From Okapia johnstoni (lineage: Eukaryota > Chordata > Mammalia > Artiodactyla > Giraffidae): DNA of 64,000 nucleotides. The position numbers and the translations under genes are program-made. The stretch is taken from positions 29,640,001 through 29,704,000 of the forward strand of contig CM044311.1 in the NCBI GenBank assembly GCA_024291935.2, written 5' to 3'. The number at the start of each line of letters is the position of its first letter. The first letter of the stretch is position 1. This document shows, in pieces, positions 11,605 through 22,486 of the stretch. The notes beneath the pieces are model-generated. The model made no database searches, was not told the DNA's origin, and was given only the letters and a program-made list of their open reading frames with translations.

Positions 11605-12028
11605 AGAAAAATACATATTTACCTATAATTCATTAGAAATTAAACTCAATAATTTTTTATTTCTTCTTCTGAGTATGAATTCCTACCTCATCTAAATAAA
11701 GTAAAATGTATTCAATAAACTCTATTTTTCAAACTAACCAGATATCCTTAAATTATTTTTGCTACAGAATAGGCAATCCCCAAATTTCAGTATTATTAAT
11801 TCAAAAACATCACCTGTCACATTTCACTTTCACATTCTGATCTTTGCATTTTTGCATCTCTAGAACTTGTGAATAGTAACTCACAGTAATGGCAGGAGTG
11901 GGGTGGTAGAAAATATTTCTATCTAGCTTTTACTCATTTGTTTTAAAGACTAAAGTTGAGCAGTCTCTAGGTACAGTGTGATTAGGGGAAAAGAACAAAG
12001 TCGAAAATTGGAGACCTGCATTTGTCTC

Positions 12029-12302
12029 TGGAGAAGGCAATGGCACCCCACTCCAGTACTCTTGCCTGGAAAATCCCATGGACAGAGGAGCCTGGTAGGC
12101 TGCAGTCCATGGGGTCGCAAAGAGTCGGACACGATTGAGCGACTTCACTTTCACTTTTCACTTTCATGCATTGGAGAAGGAAATGGCAACCCACTCCAGT
12201 ATTCTTGCCGGGAGAATCCCAGGGACGGGGCAGCCTGGTGGGCTACCGTCTATGGGGTCACACAGAGTCGGACACGACTGAAGTGACTTAGCAGCAGCAG
12301 CA
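12029..12302 (+). mobile_element. Bov-A2 dimeric SINE
   Basis: Two Bov-A units follow each other without a tRNA head. Unit one begins GGAGAAGGCAATGGCACCCC and ends CGACTTCACTTTCACTT. Unit two begins GGAGAAGGAAATGGCAACCC and ends AAGTGACTTAGCAGCAGCAG. An 11-bp duplication (GCATTTGTCTC at 12018-12028 and 12303-12313) flanks the whole, so it is one dimeric insertion. The clean structure suggests a fairly young copy. Confidence 0.95.
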
Positions 12303-12304
12303 GC

Positions 12305-12470
12305 ATTTGTCTCATTTACGGTGTGTACTAGCTTTAAGACTTCTGACATTTCATTCATTATTTTTGTGCTGTGTTTCCTCATTTTTCAAATGTCTATAAT
12401 AATACCTATTTTACCTCCCATGCTGAATTGCAGGAATATTAAAGGTCATTAGATGAAAATGGTGTGTACC
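12305..12470 (+). mobile_element. Probable MIR relic disturbed by Bov-A2
   Basis: After the Bov-A2 insertion the order GTGTTTCCTCATTTTTCAAA, TGTCTATAATAATACCTATT, TTACCTCCCATGCTGAATTG and AGGAATATTAAAGG follows the second half of MIR. Its first half, if present, would lie left of the Bov-A2 insertion but is not clearly visible. Confidence 0.5.
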
Positions 12471-13330
12471 TCCCCCTGCAAAAAAAAAAAAAGAATACAT
12501 GAATATCCCTGGTGGGTGTTTTTAACCATTTTTGCAAAAACAGTTTTTAAAATTATTTTACTTTTTCTCATTTGCCTTCTCATTTCTCCTCTCTCATTTT
12601 CCTGTCGTTGTACACACTGTCACAATTTTGGTGATAATCTGCAGTGTATTTTTTTTAAGTTCTTCATTCTTTCTCAGTATTTGTTAGCATGAAAATAATA
12701 TAGTTTATTTATAAATGGAAGAATTGCATAGATGCCTTATTCCTGCCGAGGAAGTCAATGGAAAATAGGATTATTAATTTATAGAGGTGTAGATGGGCAA
12801 ACAAATCATTATGGGTTTTCCATAAGTACATCTTGACCATGGCAAATGAAGTAAGAGGAGGAGAAGCAACAAGAGCTGCCAGCGATGAATGGATGCCAGC
12901 AGATAAAGGCCTTTGTGGTTATGGAAATACTCAAATGCAATAATAGTACTTTTTTGGTACATACTTTTTTGGTACAATTAAAGGTTTTAGCAATATCTAT
13001 CTAATTCATGAAAATTTATCAAGAAAACTGCTCAGTTCAATCTTTTTTTTAGAGGCATGGATTATCCATACTGTTTTTAGACTTTCATGATTTCTTAAGT
13101 CAAACAATGCTATTGTTTAATTTTTAGTGTTCTTAAAGAATTATACTCAAGTTGCGCTTTTACATAGTACTGTATTTCTACATGGAGGAATTTCTCTAAG
13201 GGAAGGCTGGTAGTACAAGCAGTGCAGGCCTGGATTTTAGATTAGGTTTCACCATTGTATGTTTAAGAGTTTTTAATCATTTTAGCTATTTTAGGTATAA
13301 CTGTGAAATTGTGTTGTCTGAGAGGCAATG
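12471..13330. other. Unassigned A+T-rich DNA
   Basis: No gene was recognised. An A(13) run lies at about 12480-12492, and a short tandem of ACTTTTTTGGTACA occurs twice at about 12948-12976. Nothing else stands out. Confidence 0.5.
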
Positions 13331-13334
13331 TATA

Positions 13335-13470
13335 TAGTTGTTAAGAGACAGACTCTAGATCAAGATCCTCTGTTTTAAGTCCTAATTCTAATCTGAGTAA
13401 AATGGGGATTAAAAAAATACGTTATAAGCCTGATGAAGTTCAAATAAACTCATAAATATAACAGACTCAT
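13335..13470 (+). mobile_element. Probable MIR relic
   Basis: GTTAAGAGACAGACTCTAGA, TAAGTCCTAATTCTAATCTG and GAGTAAAATGGGGATTAAAA appear in the order of a plus-strand MIR (TTAAGAGCACAGACTCTGGA ... AAAATGGGGATAA). The middle is shortened. Confidence 0.6.
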
Positions 13471-14249
13471 GTGTAATATTTATGTGGCTACTGCAAATGA
13501 TCAAATGTGAGCTGTGATTATGGTTTCTAACTCATAAGTGGCCAAATTTTAGTACTACTTTAACTACTTAGGCCAGCAGTTTACCTTTACACACGTCTTA
13601 TATTGGCAGTCCTGCCTATTTTTGATGCTGAGGTTTGATTAACTGCATATATCTTAAGAGCTGTACAATTATGGATGAGAGATGGTATTAACGTAAGTGG
13701 TGGCTGTCTACTGCCACTTCCATGAAGGCCATATAAGTATTTCGTAGAGTGTGTGTGTTCTAATGTGGTGCAGGCTCTCTGAGATTGATACCTAATTTTA
13801 GGCCTGTTTCTCTTCAGCAAAGATCTGGCAGTCCTTTAGGACAAAATAATAATATTATGGATGCATTTCTAACAAATAATTTAGTAAAACATTTGGTTTT
13901 CTTGATTCTCAGTTGTCAGGCTGCTTTGTGAATAAAAAACAAATCACAGAGTTTGAATTCATCATGTGTTGGACGTTATTAAGTATTTCTCTTTGGCTTC
14001 CTGCCTTTACATATGGTAATATGACTAATGAATATGTAATATGAATAATGAATATGACTAATGAAAAAATATATATAGCCTGGATATCTACTTTTCATCA
14101 TTTGTTTTATTATAGAGTGGAAAAATTAAATTAGATGTTTGACATACATGTATATAGTCAACAGAAAATGTTCCAATAGCAAAACTGAAGCTTAAGTTTA
14201 CTTAGCAAACTTGATCTGTGTTGAAAAGTTCCAAAGAAAATAAAAAATA
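13471..14249. other. Unassigned A+T-rich DNA
   Basis: No gene or clear repeat was recognised. A short tandem of AATATGACTAATG-like words occurs near 14020-14065. Confidence 0.5.
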
Positions 14250-15250
14250 GTGAAGCGTTTTCCAGACTCAGTTCCAAAATGTGTACTTGGAGAGTTCCCC
14301 AAACCAGCAAGCAATTCTCAGGGGCAATTCACTTTGGGCAACAAGGTGTCCAAGAATTCAACTCAATTTGACATTATCTACTCAGAGATAGGGGCCTTCC
14401 GTGGAGGAGGAAATGGCAACCCACTCCAGTATTCTTGTGCCTGGGAAATCCCATGGACAGAGGAGCCTGCAGGGCTACAGCCCATGGGGTTTCAAAGAGT
14501 CAGACACGACTGAGCAACTGAGCGTGAGCACTCAGAGATAGAGCCAGATTTCACAAGAAAAATGTTCAGTCCCACAGGACCATACTCCACTTCAGTCACA
14601 GTTGCAAGGCCAGTTTGTTACGTGTGCCTGTGATGGACCAGCTGTGAACTGGAGGTCCCAAGAATCCCAACTCAGGATGCCAATCACAAGCCCAGGTTAT
14701 TCCCTATGCCTCTGATTGACTGCCCATGAATTAGAGGTTCCCATGACCCCCACCTTGAGTTTGACTAATTTGCTAGAATGGCTCACAGAACTCAGGAAAA
14801 CCTAAAAGTTTACTCTCTGGATTACCTATTTATTAAAAAAAGGATATTGGAGGAGATGAATCAAGAGCCAAATGAGGAGATAAATAGGGTAAAGTTCTGA
14901 ACAAAAGAGCTCTGTCCTCATGAAGCAGATGCCCCAGCACTGTGGCACTTGGAAGCATTCTCATTCTCCAAAATGAATGCTCTCCAGGGGAAAAAGGGGG
15001 AGAAAAGTGTTGTCCTTGGGGTTTTTATGCAGTCTTTATTACATAATCATAATTGACTAAATCCTTGACCAAAGGTGGTTAATTCAATCTGCAGCCTCTC
15101 TCATCCTGGAAATCAGAGGGTGGTACTGAATGAATGTTCCAACCTTGTAATCACAGGGTTGGGTCTCCTGGCACCCAGTCTCCACTCTTGTGTGGGGACC
15201 TACGAGTTATCTTCCCTGAAACATTTTCAGAAAATTGTAGAATAGCCACT
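14250..15250 (-). mobile_element. Old ERV-type solitary LTR, interrupted by a SINE
   Basis: Read on plus, the segment contains AATTTGCTAGAATGGCTCAC, AGAACTCAGGAAAACCTAAA, TTTTTATGCAGTCTTTATTA, CATAATCATAATTGACTAAA and TGGAAATCAGAGGGTGGTAC, a well-known mammalian LTR layout in reverse. No internal gag/pol sequence adjoins it, so it is a solo LTR. The exact family is not assigned. A SINE sits inside it at 14392-14529. Confidence 0.65.
14392..14529 (+). mobile_element. Headless Bov-A/Bov-tA fragment with target duplication
   Basis: The body GGAGGAAATGGCAACCCACT, CAGTATTCTTGTGCCTGGGA and AGAGTCAGACACGACTGAGC is present but the tRNA-like head is missing. It lies between two perfect copies of ACTCAGAGATAG (14380-14391 and 14530-14541). 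The perfect duplication shows that it inserted already truncated at its 5' end, inside the older LTR. Confidence 0.93.
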
Positions 15251-15604
15251 TAATAGAGTCTGTCACAGGACTGACTCCCTAAATCTTTGTCAAGTTGTCA
15301 GAGGATGGGACGATTGCATACTGGCTGTTTAACTTTTCCTGTTGGATTAAATATCATTTTTTTTTTCTAAAAACGTATTTAATAGTTTTTTAAGTTGGAG
15401 ACAAGGAAGAGAATTGTTAACCAAATTTTCAGAAATGGAGACCTGATTGAAATTTGAAGGTGCTTATTTGGGGTTTGTTAGAACTACAGCCCATGAGACA
15501 GATTTAAGAAACACTTGAACTGTGTTCAGCGTGACTACAATGAAGAGGCATTGTAAAAGCAAAAATTATTTTGCCTTTACTTATAAAAAAATAAAAGATT
15601 ATGT

Positions 15605-15975
15605 GACTTTTTTTAATTTTTTATTGGAGTATAATAGCTTTGCAATATAGTGTTAGTTTTTGCTGTACAATGAAGTGAATCAGCCTTATGTATACATATA
15701 TCACCTCCCTCTTGAAGCTCCCTCCTACCCCACCTCTCCATCTCACCTTTCTAGGTCATCACTGAGCACAGAGCTGAGCTTCCTGTGCTATACAGCAGCT
15801 TCCCACTAGGCATCTATTTTACAAGTGGTAGTGCATATGTGTCAGTCCTAATCTCCCAATTTGTCCCACCCTTCCCATCCCATGCTGTGTCCACAAACCC
15901 ATTCTGAATCTCTATTCCTGCCCTAGAAATAGGTCCATCTGTATCATTTTTCTAGATTCCACATATATGCATTAT
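15605..15975 (-). mobile_element. L1 3' end, artiodactyl type
   Basis: An inverted tail (TTTTTTTAATTTTTTATTGG) is followed by TTTGCTGTACAATGAAGTGA, CACCTCCCTCTTGAAGCTCC, CTAGGTCATCACTGAGCACA, CTGTGCTATACAGCAGCTTC, CCTGCCCTAGAAATAGGTCC and TTTTTCTAGATTCCACATAT. This matches the reverse of an L1 3' UTR common in cetartiodactyls. No ORF2 sequence is retained. Confidence 0.85.
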
Positions 15976-16714
15976 TTATCAAGAACTATAATTAGTGCTG
16001 GCAAAAAGTATGGATAACTGTTTTATAAGATTCTTTGGGATCCAAAATGGTTGCATAGTTACAAGGAGAGACCTTAGGACCACAAGGTTGCAAATGGCAC
16101 ATGTTATTCTGAATACAGCCGGTGGTGTCCTTGGATCTGGTAGAGTTCAAAGCAAGTTCAGGTTCTCAGAGGCATTTTAGATATATGTCTAAAACCAGAT
16201 CCTCAGTGGCAGCCCAATTCCATTTTTGTAAGACTGAATTGTGATTGATTACTGCATTATATTTCAGATTGTCATCAGAATCAAAGGTCAAATTGTGAAC
16301 ACATCTAAATTTATAATATTATAATTACTCAAACAATAAAACCAAAGCCACTGCCTCCAGAATGTCCAGAATGGAGTTACCCAGGAAAGGCCATGACATG
16401 GGTGAATCTTCCTTCCAGTCATCCTTTGCTCTCTTCAGTCTCCCTCCTGGTTCATTCTGCTTTGGGTCCCTAAACGTGTGTGATCAGCAAGCTGTTGTAT
16501 AGTTTCAATTATGATGTGAATGCTGGCTTAAACTCTTGGCACCAGAGTTGACCTGACCGTGCAACCTGCCCAACTGGAAGCTGTTGCCCATCTCTCCCTC
16601 TTACCCCAGGGCTGGATATAGCATGGATGTCTTCACTGTGATGCACTTACTAAAGATTTCCACTGGAAAAATTATTTGAACTGATTGAAACTTTAATCCT
16701 GTTGTTCCCATAGT
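15976..16714. other. Unassigned DNA, more complex than average
   Basis: No gene or repeat family was recognised. The part at 16330-16660 is less A+T-rich than its surroundings (for example CTTCAGTCTCCCTCCTGG, TGACCTGACCGTGCAACC). No open frame or splice structure supports an exon. Confidence 0.5.
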
Positions 16715-17346
16715 TTTTGCTCTCTCAGTTCAGTTCAGTTCAGTTCAGTCGCTCAGTCGTGTCTGACTGTTTGCAACCCCATGGACTGCAGGATGCCAGG
16801 CCTCCCTGTCCATCCAAACTCCCGGAGTTTACTCAAACTCATGTCCATTGAGTCAGTGATGCTATCCAACCATCTCATCCTCTGTCATCCCCTTCTCCCA
16901 CCTTCAATCTCTCCCACCATCAGGGGCTTTTCAAATGTCAGTTCTTCGCATCAGTTGGCCAAAGTATTGGCGTTTCAGCTTCCACATCAGTCCTTAAAAT
17001 GAAGACCCAGGACTGATCTCCTTTAGGATGGACTAGTTGGATCTCCTTGCAGTCCAAGGGACTCTCAAAAGTCTTCTCAATTACCACAGTTCAAAAGCAT
17101 CAGTTCTTCGGCACTCAGGTTTCTTTATATACAACTCTCACATCCATATGTGACTACTGGAAAAACCATAGCCTTGACTAGATGGACCTTTGCTGGCAAA
17201 GTAATGTCTCTGCTTTTTAATATGCTGTCTAGGTTGGTCATAGCTTTGCTTCCAAAGAGCAAGCATCTTTTAGTTTCATGGCTGCAGTCACCATCTCCAG
17301 TGATTTTGGAGTCCCCCAAAATAAAGTCTGCCACGGTTTCCACTGT

Positions 17347-17748
17347 TTACCCATCTATTTGCCATGAAGTGATGGGACCAGATGCCACGATCTTAGTTTC
17401 CTGAATGTTGAGCTTTAAGCCAACATTTTCACTCTCCTCTTTCACTTTTATCAAGAGGCTCTTTAGTTCTTCTTCACTTTCTGCTATAAGGGTAGTGTCA
17501 TCTGCGTATCTGAGGTTATTGATATTTCTCCTGGCAATCTTGATTCCAGCTTGTGCTTCATCCAGCCCAGCGTTTCTCACGATGTATCCTGCATATAAGT
17601 TAAACAAGCAGGGTGACAATATACAGCCTTGACGTACTCCTTTTCCTATTTGGAACCAGTCTGTTGTTCCATGTCCAGTTCTAACTGTTGCCTCCTGACC
17701 TGCATACAGATTTTTCAAGAGGCAGGTCAGGTGGTCTGGTATTCCCAT
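17347..17748 (-). pseudogene. BovB reverse-transcriptase relic (part)
   Basis: A 133-residue open stretch keeps reverse-transcriptase motif B (GVRQGC at about residues 37-42) and the catalytic YADD of motif C at residues 81-84 (17497-17508). Motif A lies upstream in a region broken by frame changes, so no complete enzyme is encoded. It is part of the BovB copy at 16726-20059 and is not a host gene. Confidence 0.92.
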
Positions 17749-18308
17749 CTCTTAAAGAATTTTCCAAATTTTATTGTGGTCCACAGAGTCACACAGCTTT
17801 GGCATAGTCAATAAAGAGAAATAGATGTGTTTCTGGAACTCTCTTGCTTTTTCGATGATCCAGTGGATGTTGGCAATTTGATTTCTGGTTCCTCTGCCTT
17901 TTCTAAATCCAGCTTGAACATCTGGAATTCACTGTTCATGTGTTGTTGAAGCCTGGCTGGGAGAATTTTGAGCATTACTTTACTAGCATGTGAGATGAGT
18001 GCAATTGTGCGGTAGTTTGAGCATTCTTTGGTATTGCCTTTCTTTGGGATTGGAATGAAAACTGACCTTTTCCAGTCCTGTAGCCACTGCTGAGTTTTCC
18101 AGATTTGCTGGCATATTTAGTGCAACACTTTCACAGCATCATCTTTTAGGATTTGAATTAGGTCAACTGGAAATCCATCATCTCTGCTAGCTTTGTTCGT
18201 AGTGATGCTTCCTAAGGCTCATTTGACTTCACATTCAAGGATCTCTGGCTCTAGGTGAGTGAGCACACCATCGTAATCATCTGGGTTGGGAAGATCTTTT
18301 TTGTATAG

Positions 18309-18542
18309 TTATTCTGTATATTCTTGCCACCTCTTCTTAATATCTTCTGCTTCTGTTAGGTCCATACAATTTCTGCCCTTTTTTGAGCCTGTCTTTGGAT
18401 GAAATGTTCTGTTGGTATCTCTAATTTTCTTGAAGAGATCTCTAGTCTTTCCCATTCTATTGTTTTCCTCTATTTCTTTGCATTGATCACTGAAGAAGGC
18501 TTTGTTATCTCTCCTTGATATTCTTTGGAACTCTTCATTCAA
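18309..18542 (-). pseudogene. BovB linker region relic
   Basis: This 77-residue frame holds the charged linker between the BovB endonuclease and reverse transcriptase (FQRISRRDNKAFFSDQCKEI, then a lysine/arginine-rich stretch ending KKRWQEYTE). It is flanked by stops in the same element. Confidence 0.85.
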
Positions 18543-19083
18543 ATGGGTATATCTTTCCTTTTCTCCTTTGGGTTTTTTGCTTCTCTTCTTTTCACAGCTA
18601 TGTGTAAGGCCTCCTCAGACAGCCATTTTGCTTTTTTGGATTTCTTTTTCTTGAGCATGGTCTTGATCCTGTCTCCTGTAAAATGTCACGAACCTCTGTC
18701 CATAGTTCATCAGGCACTCTGTCTTTCAGATATAGTCCCTTAAATCTATTTCCCACTTCCACTGTATAATTGTAAGGGATTTGATTTAGGTCATCCTGAA
18801 TGGTCTAGTGGTTTTCCCTGCTTTCTTCAATTTAAGTCTGAATGTGGCAATAAGGAGTTCATGATCTAAACCACAGTCAGCTCCCGGTCTTGTTTTTGCT
18901 GACTGTACAGAGCTTCTCCATATTTGGCTGCAAAGAATATAATCAATCTGATTTCAGTGTTGACCATCTGCTGATGTCCATGTGTAGAGTTTTCTCTTGT
19001 GTTGTTTGAAGAGGGTATATGCTATGACCAGTGCATTCTCTTGGCAAAACTTTAATAGCCTTTGTCCTGCTTCATTCTGTACT

Positions 19084-19269
19084 CTAAGGCCAAATTTGCC
19101 TGTTACTCCAGGTGTTTCTTGACTTCCTACTTGTGCATTCCAGTCCCCTATAATGAAAAGAATATCTTTTTTGGGGTGTTAGTTCTAAAAGGTCTTGTAG
19201 GTCTTCATAGAACTGGTCAACTTCAGCTTCTTCAGCATTACTGGTTGAGGCATAGACTTGGATTACCAT
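19084..19269 (-). pseudogene. BovB endonuclease relic (part)
   Basis: A 61-residue frame includes VIQVYASTSNAEEAEVDQFY and a degraded downstream part, typical of the middle of the BovB apurinic-type endonuclease that nicks target DNA. It begins and ends at disabling mutations. Confidence 0.85.
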
Positions 19270-20153
19270 GATATTGAATGTTAGGTTTGCCTTGGAAACG
19301 AACAGAGATCATTCTGTCATTTTTGAGATTGCATCCAAGTACTGCATTTCAGACTCTTTTGTTGACTATGATGGCTACTCCTTTTCTTCTAAGGGATTCT
19401 CACCCACAGTAGTAGATATGATGATCATCTGAGTTAAACTCACCCATTGCAGTCCATTTTAGTTACCTTATTCCTAAAATGTCGATGTTCACTCTTGCTA
19501 TCTCCTGTTTGACCACTTCCAATTTGCCCTGATTCATGGACCTAACATTCCAGGTTCCTATGCAATATTGCTCTTTAAGCATCAGACCTTGCTTCCATCA
19601 CCAGTCACATTCACAATTGGGTGTTGTTTTTGCTTTGGTTCTGTCTCTGCATTCATTCTGGAGTTATTTCTCCACTGATTTCCAGTAGCATGTTGGGCAC
19701 CTACTGACCTGGGGAGTTCATCTTTTGGTGTCCTATCTTTTTGCCTTTTCACACTGTTCATGGGGTTATCAAGGCAAGACTACTAAAGTGGTTTGCCATT
19801 CCCTTCTCCAGTGGACCACATTTTGTCAGAACTCTCCACCATGACCTGTCTGTCTTGGGTGGCCCTATACTGCCTGGCTCATAGTTTCATTGAGTTAGAC
19901 AAGGCTGTGGTCCATGTGATTAGATTGGTTAGTTTTCTGTGATTGTGGTTTCTGTCTGCCTGCCCTCTGATGCCCTCTCTCATTGCCTACTGTCTTACTG
20001 GGGTTTCTCTGACCTTGGATGTGGGGTATCTGCACTAGGCTCGCTGCTCCAGCACCCTATTTTGCTGTCTACTTATCAGTTTTAACTTGGACTCATGCCA
20101 CGCACAGTTCAGATTCCATACTTCCTGTAATTAGTCCCTTACAGTCACTCCCC

Positions 20154-20360
20154 TGGTTGCTCAGATGGTAAAGAATATGACTGCAATGCAGGAGACCTGT
20201 GTTTGGTCCCTAGGCTAGGAAGATCCCCTGGAGAAGGGAATCGTTACCCACTCAAGTATTCTTGCCTGGAGAATTCCATGGCCAGAGTTGCCTGGCGAGC
20301 TACCGTCCATGGGTGGCAAAGAATTGGACACAACTGAGCGACTATCATTATCGTAACCTA
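20154..20360 (+). mobile_element. Bov-tA SINE beside the BovB 5' end
   Basis: The head has A box TGGTTGCTCAGATGGTAAAG and a decayed B box (GTTTGGTCCC). The body contains GAAGATCCCCTGGAGAAGGG and ATTGGACACAACTGAGCGAC. A 13-base duplication (20141-20153 and 20361-20373, 12 of 13 matching) brackets it. The insertion lies about 80 bp from the BovB 5' end. Confidence 0.9.
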
Positions 20361-20373
20361 ACAGTTACTCCCC

Positions 20374-20962
20374 ACTTCCTTGCCTCATCTCCTCCATCTC
20401 GCTTGTAATCAAAACTTCAACCCTGGACCCACCTAAACTCTTACTTTTTTCATAATTTATCCTAACAATAAAACATTTCTTTAAACTATTACTTGACAAA
20501 CTGCTTTTACTTTAAATCTTTAATCACAGACCTCAAATATTATGTTATGTTTCTTTTGCAGTCTCCCTTTTTCCCACTCCAGGGTAACTATTTCATATCT
20601 TTTCTTTCCTCAGACAGTGCTTCTTGGAAATCAGAGTCTGTAATTAGCAAAATTCCCTATATCTCCACTATTTTCTAAAGATTCTATTACTTCCTGTTCT
20701 AGACAAATCCTTTTTCCCTCTGTAGTTCTTTAATCTAGATATTATCTCTGCTACTTCAAATATCTCTGACCTTTTTATAGAACTCACCTGATTAGACCAG
20801 TCCTACTTATATAATCCTCTTTGGATTGTCTTAAAGTCAATTTACTAGACTTAACTACATCCACAAAAATCCCTTTACCTCTTCCTAGCAGGGTAACCTA
20901 ATAGGAGTAATACCCCATTATATTTATAGCCCTCATTCCCTTTCAAGAGGATTGTATTACAC

Positions 20963-20966
<4 letters not shown>
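20374..20966. other. C+T-rich unassigned sequence, probable old repeat
   Basis: No gene was recognised. The pyrimidine-rich text (CCTTGCCTCATCTCCTCC, GGGTAACTATTTCATATC) resembles sequence at 60200-60880 and may be one decayed ancient family, which I could not name. Confidence 0.4.

Positions 20967-20994
<28 letters not shown>
20967..20994. repeat. (TG)n microsatellite
   Basis: Fourteen TG units are uninterrupted. A length polymorphism is likely. Confidence 0.95.
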
Positions 20995-20995
<1 letters not shown>

Positions 20996-21123
20996 TGAAG
21001 GTAAGGATGTGGGCCAGGGTGGTTAAGTGGGAATCTTGGTACCATCTAGAATTCTGTCTTTGTCATAGACACCCACTGGCCAAGACAAAGATAGAAAATT
21101 TGAATTTAAATGAAGTAATAGAG

Positions 21124-21310
21124 GGACTCTCCTGGTAGTGCAGTGGCTAAGACACTGTATTCCCCATGCAGTGGACCCTGATTCAATATCTTGTCTGGGA
21201 ACTAGATCATGCATGCCACAGCAGAAGATCCCACATACTGCAACAAAGATCAAAGATCCTGCATGCTGCAACTAACACCTGGTAAAATAAATACATACAT
21301 ATTTTTTAAA
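21124..21310 (+). mobile_element. CHR-type SINE with BovB in its tail
   Basis: The head reads CTCTCCTGGTAGTGCAGTGG and AGACACTGTATTCCCCATGC, followed by CTGGGAACTAGATCATGCAT and GAAGATCCCACATACTGCAA, then an A-rich tail (AAAATAAATACATACAT). The tail runs straight into BovB. The 10-bp repeat AGTAATAGAG occurs before the SINE (21114-21123) and after the BovB (22078-22087). Confidence 0.82.
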
Positions 21311-21317
21311 AAATTAA

Positions 21318-22072
21318 AAGAGGCTCTTTAGAACTGAATAATCTCTTGATGAAAGTGAAAGAGGAGAGTGAAAAAGTTGGCTTAAACTCAACATTCAGAA
21401 AACTAAGATCATGGCATCTGGTCCTTTCACTTCATGGCAAATAAATGGGGAAACAATGAAAACAGTGAGAGACTTTATTTTTGGGGAGCTCCAAAATCAC
21501 TGCAGATGGTGACTGCAGCCATGAAATTAAAAGATGCTCGCTCCTTGGAAGAAAAGCTATGGCCAACCTAGACAGCATGTTAAAAAGCAGAGATATTACT
21601 TTGCCAACAAAGGTCTGTCTAGTCAAAGCTATGGTTTTTCCAGTAGTCATGTATGGATGTGAGAGTTGGACTATAAAGAAAGCTGAGGTCCAAAGAATTG
21701 ATGCATTTGAATTGTGGTGTTGGAGAAAACTCTTGAGAGTCCTTTGGACTGCAAGGAGAGCCAACCAGTCAATCCTAAAGGGAATCAGTCCTGAATAGTC
21801 ATTGGAGGACTGATGCTGAAACTGAAACTCCAGTATTTTGACCACCTAATGTGAAGAACTGACTCATTTGAAAAGACCCTGATGCTGGGAAAGATTGAGG
21901 GCAGGAGGAGAAGGGGACAACAGAAGATGAGATGGTTGGATGGCATCACCCACTCTCTGGATATGAGTTTGAGCAAGCTCTGGGAGTTGGTGATGGATAG
22001 GGAAGCCTGGTGTGCTGCAGTCCATGGGCTTGGCAGAGTTGGTAACAACTGAGTGACTGAACTGAACTAAAA
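21318..22072 (+). mobile_element. BovB LINE, 3' fragment (about 0.75 kb)
   Basis: It starts near the region encoding the end of the reverse-transcriptase domain (CTCTTGATGAAAGTGAAAGA) and continues through AAACTAAGATCATGGCATC, GATGCTGGGAAAGATTGAGG and the tail ACAACTGAGTGACTGAACTG. The 105-residue open stretch at 21481-21798 is the BovB C-terminal region and begins inside a frameshifted part. The first 18 bases look like a short inverted piece (AGAGGCTCTTTAG). Confidence 0.95.
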
Positions 22073-22087
22073 AAAATAGTAATAGAG

Positions 22088-22460
22088 TTAATTGAAATGA
22101 GGTGGGTTTGGTATGCATCATGAATCTGTAAAGCATACTTAAATTTTACAGTCACAGGATACAGAGAGAAAACACTATAAAAATGAATGAATATAATGAA
22201 CATATTCAATTTTTGTTAATTTTACTAAGTAAGGAATATGAGTTTATGCCTATGTATATTTTGTTTCTTATATCTTTGACCTTAGAAAGTATATGCTTGA
22301 ACTTTTGTAGGTCTGTGTAACTAGAGAAGATAGTTTCAGAGATGACTGTTCCACATCTCTCTATTGTCAAGCATTCAACATCCCCTCAGATCTATTCACA
22401 TTTCATAATCTGGCCTCCCATCTCACAGAGAAGACAGAAGTAATTTATAGAAAATGTACT
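22088..22460. other. Unassigned A+T-rich DNA
   Basis: No gene or repeat was recognised between the BovB and the poly-C tract. Confidence 0.5.
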
Positions 22461-22486
22461 CCCCCCCCCCCCCCCCCCCGCCCCCG
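22461..22486. repeat. Poly-C tract
   Basis: Nineteen consecutive C residues are followed by GCCCCCG. Long C runs are rare compared with poly-A in mammals. The other strand is a G19 run able to form G-quadruplex structures. The nearby plus-strand open frame begins with proline codons only because of this tract. Confidence 0.97.

Larger units (their letters stand above)
16726..20059 (-). mobile_element. BovB LINE, nearly full length (3.33 kb)
   Basis: This minus-strand copy runs from the BovB tail (CAGTT repeated at 16726-16755) through the C-terminal region, the reverse transcriptase and the endonuclease to a 5' region near 20059. An 11-bp duplication (16715-16725 and 20060-20070, 10 of 11 matching) brackets it. 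The family consensus is about 3.2 kb, so little is missing. Coding frames are broken by stops and frameshifts, so it is dead. BovB is the RTE-type LINE known for horizontal transfer between squamates and ruminants. Confidence 0.95.

Noticed and set aside
13587..13820. 77-residue minus-strand frame in otherwise unique DNA
   Set aside because: No conserved motif, no strong start context and no splice sites were visible. It is treated as chance.
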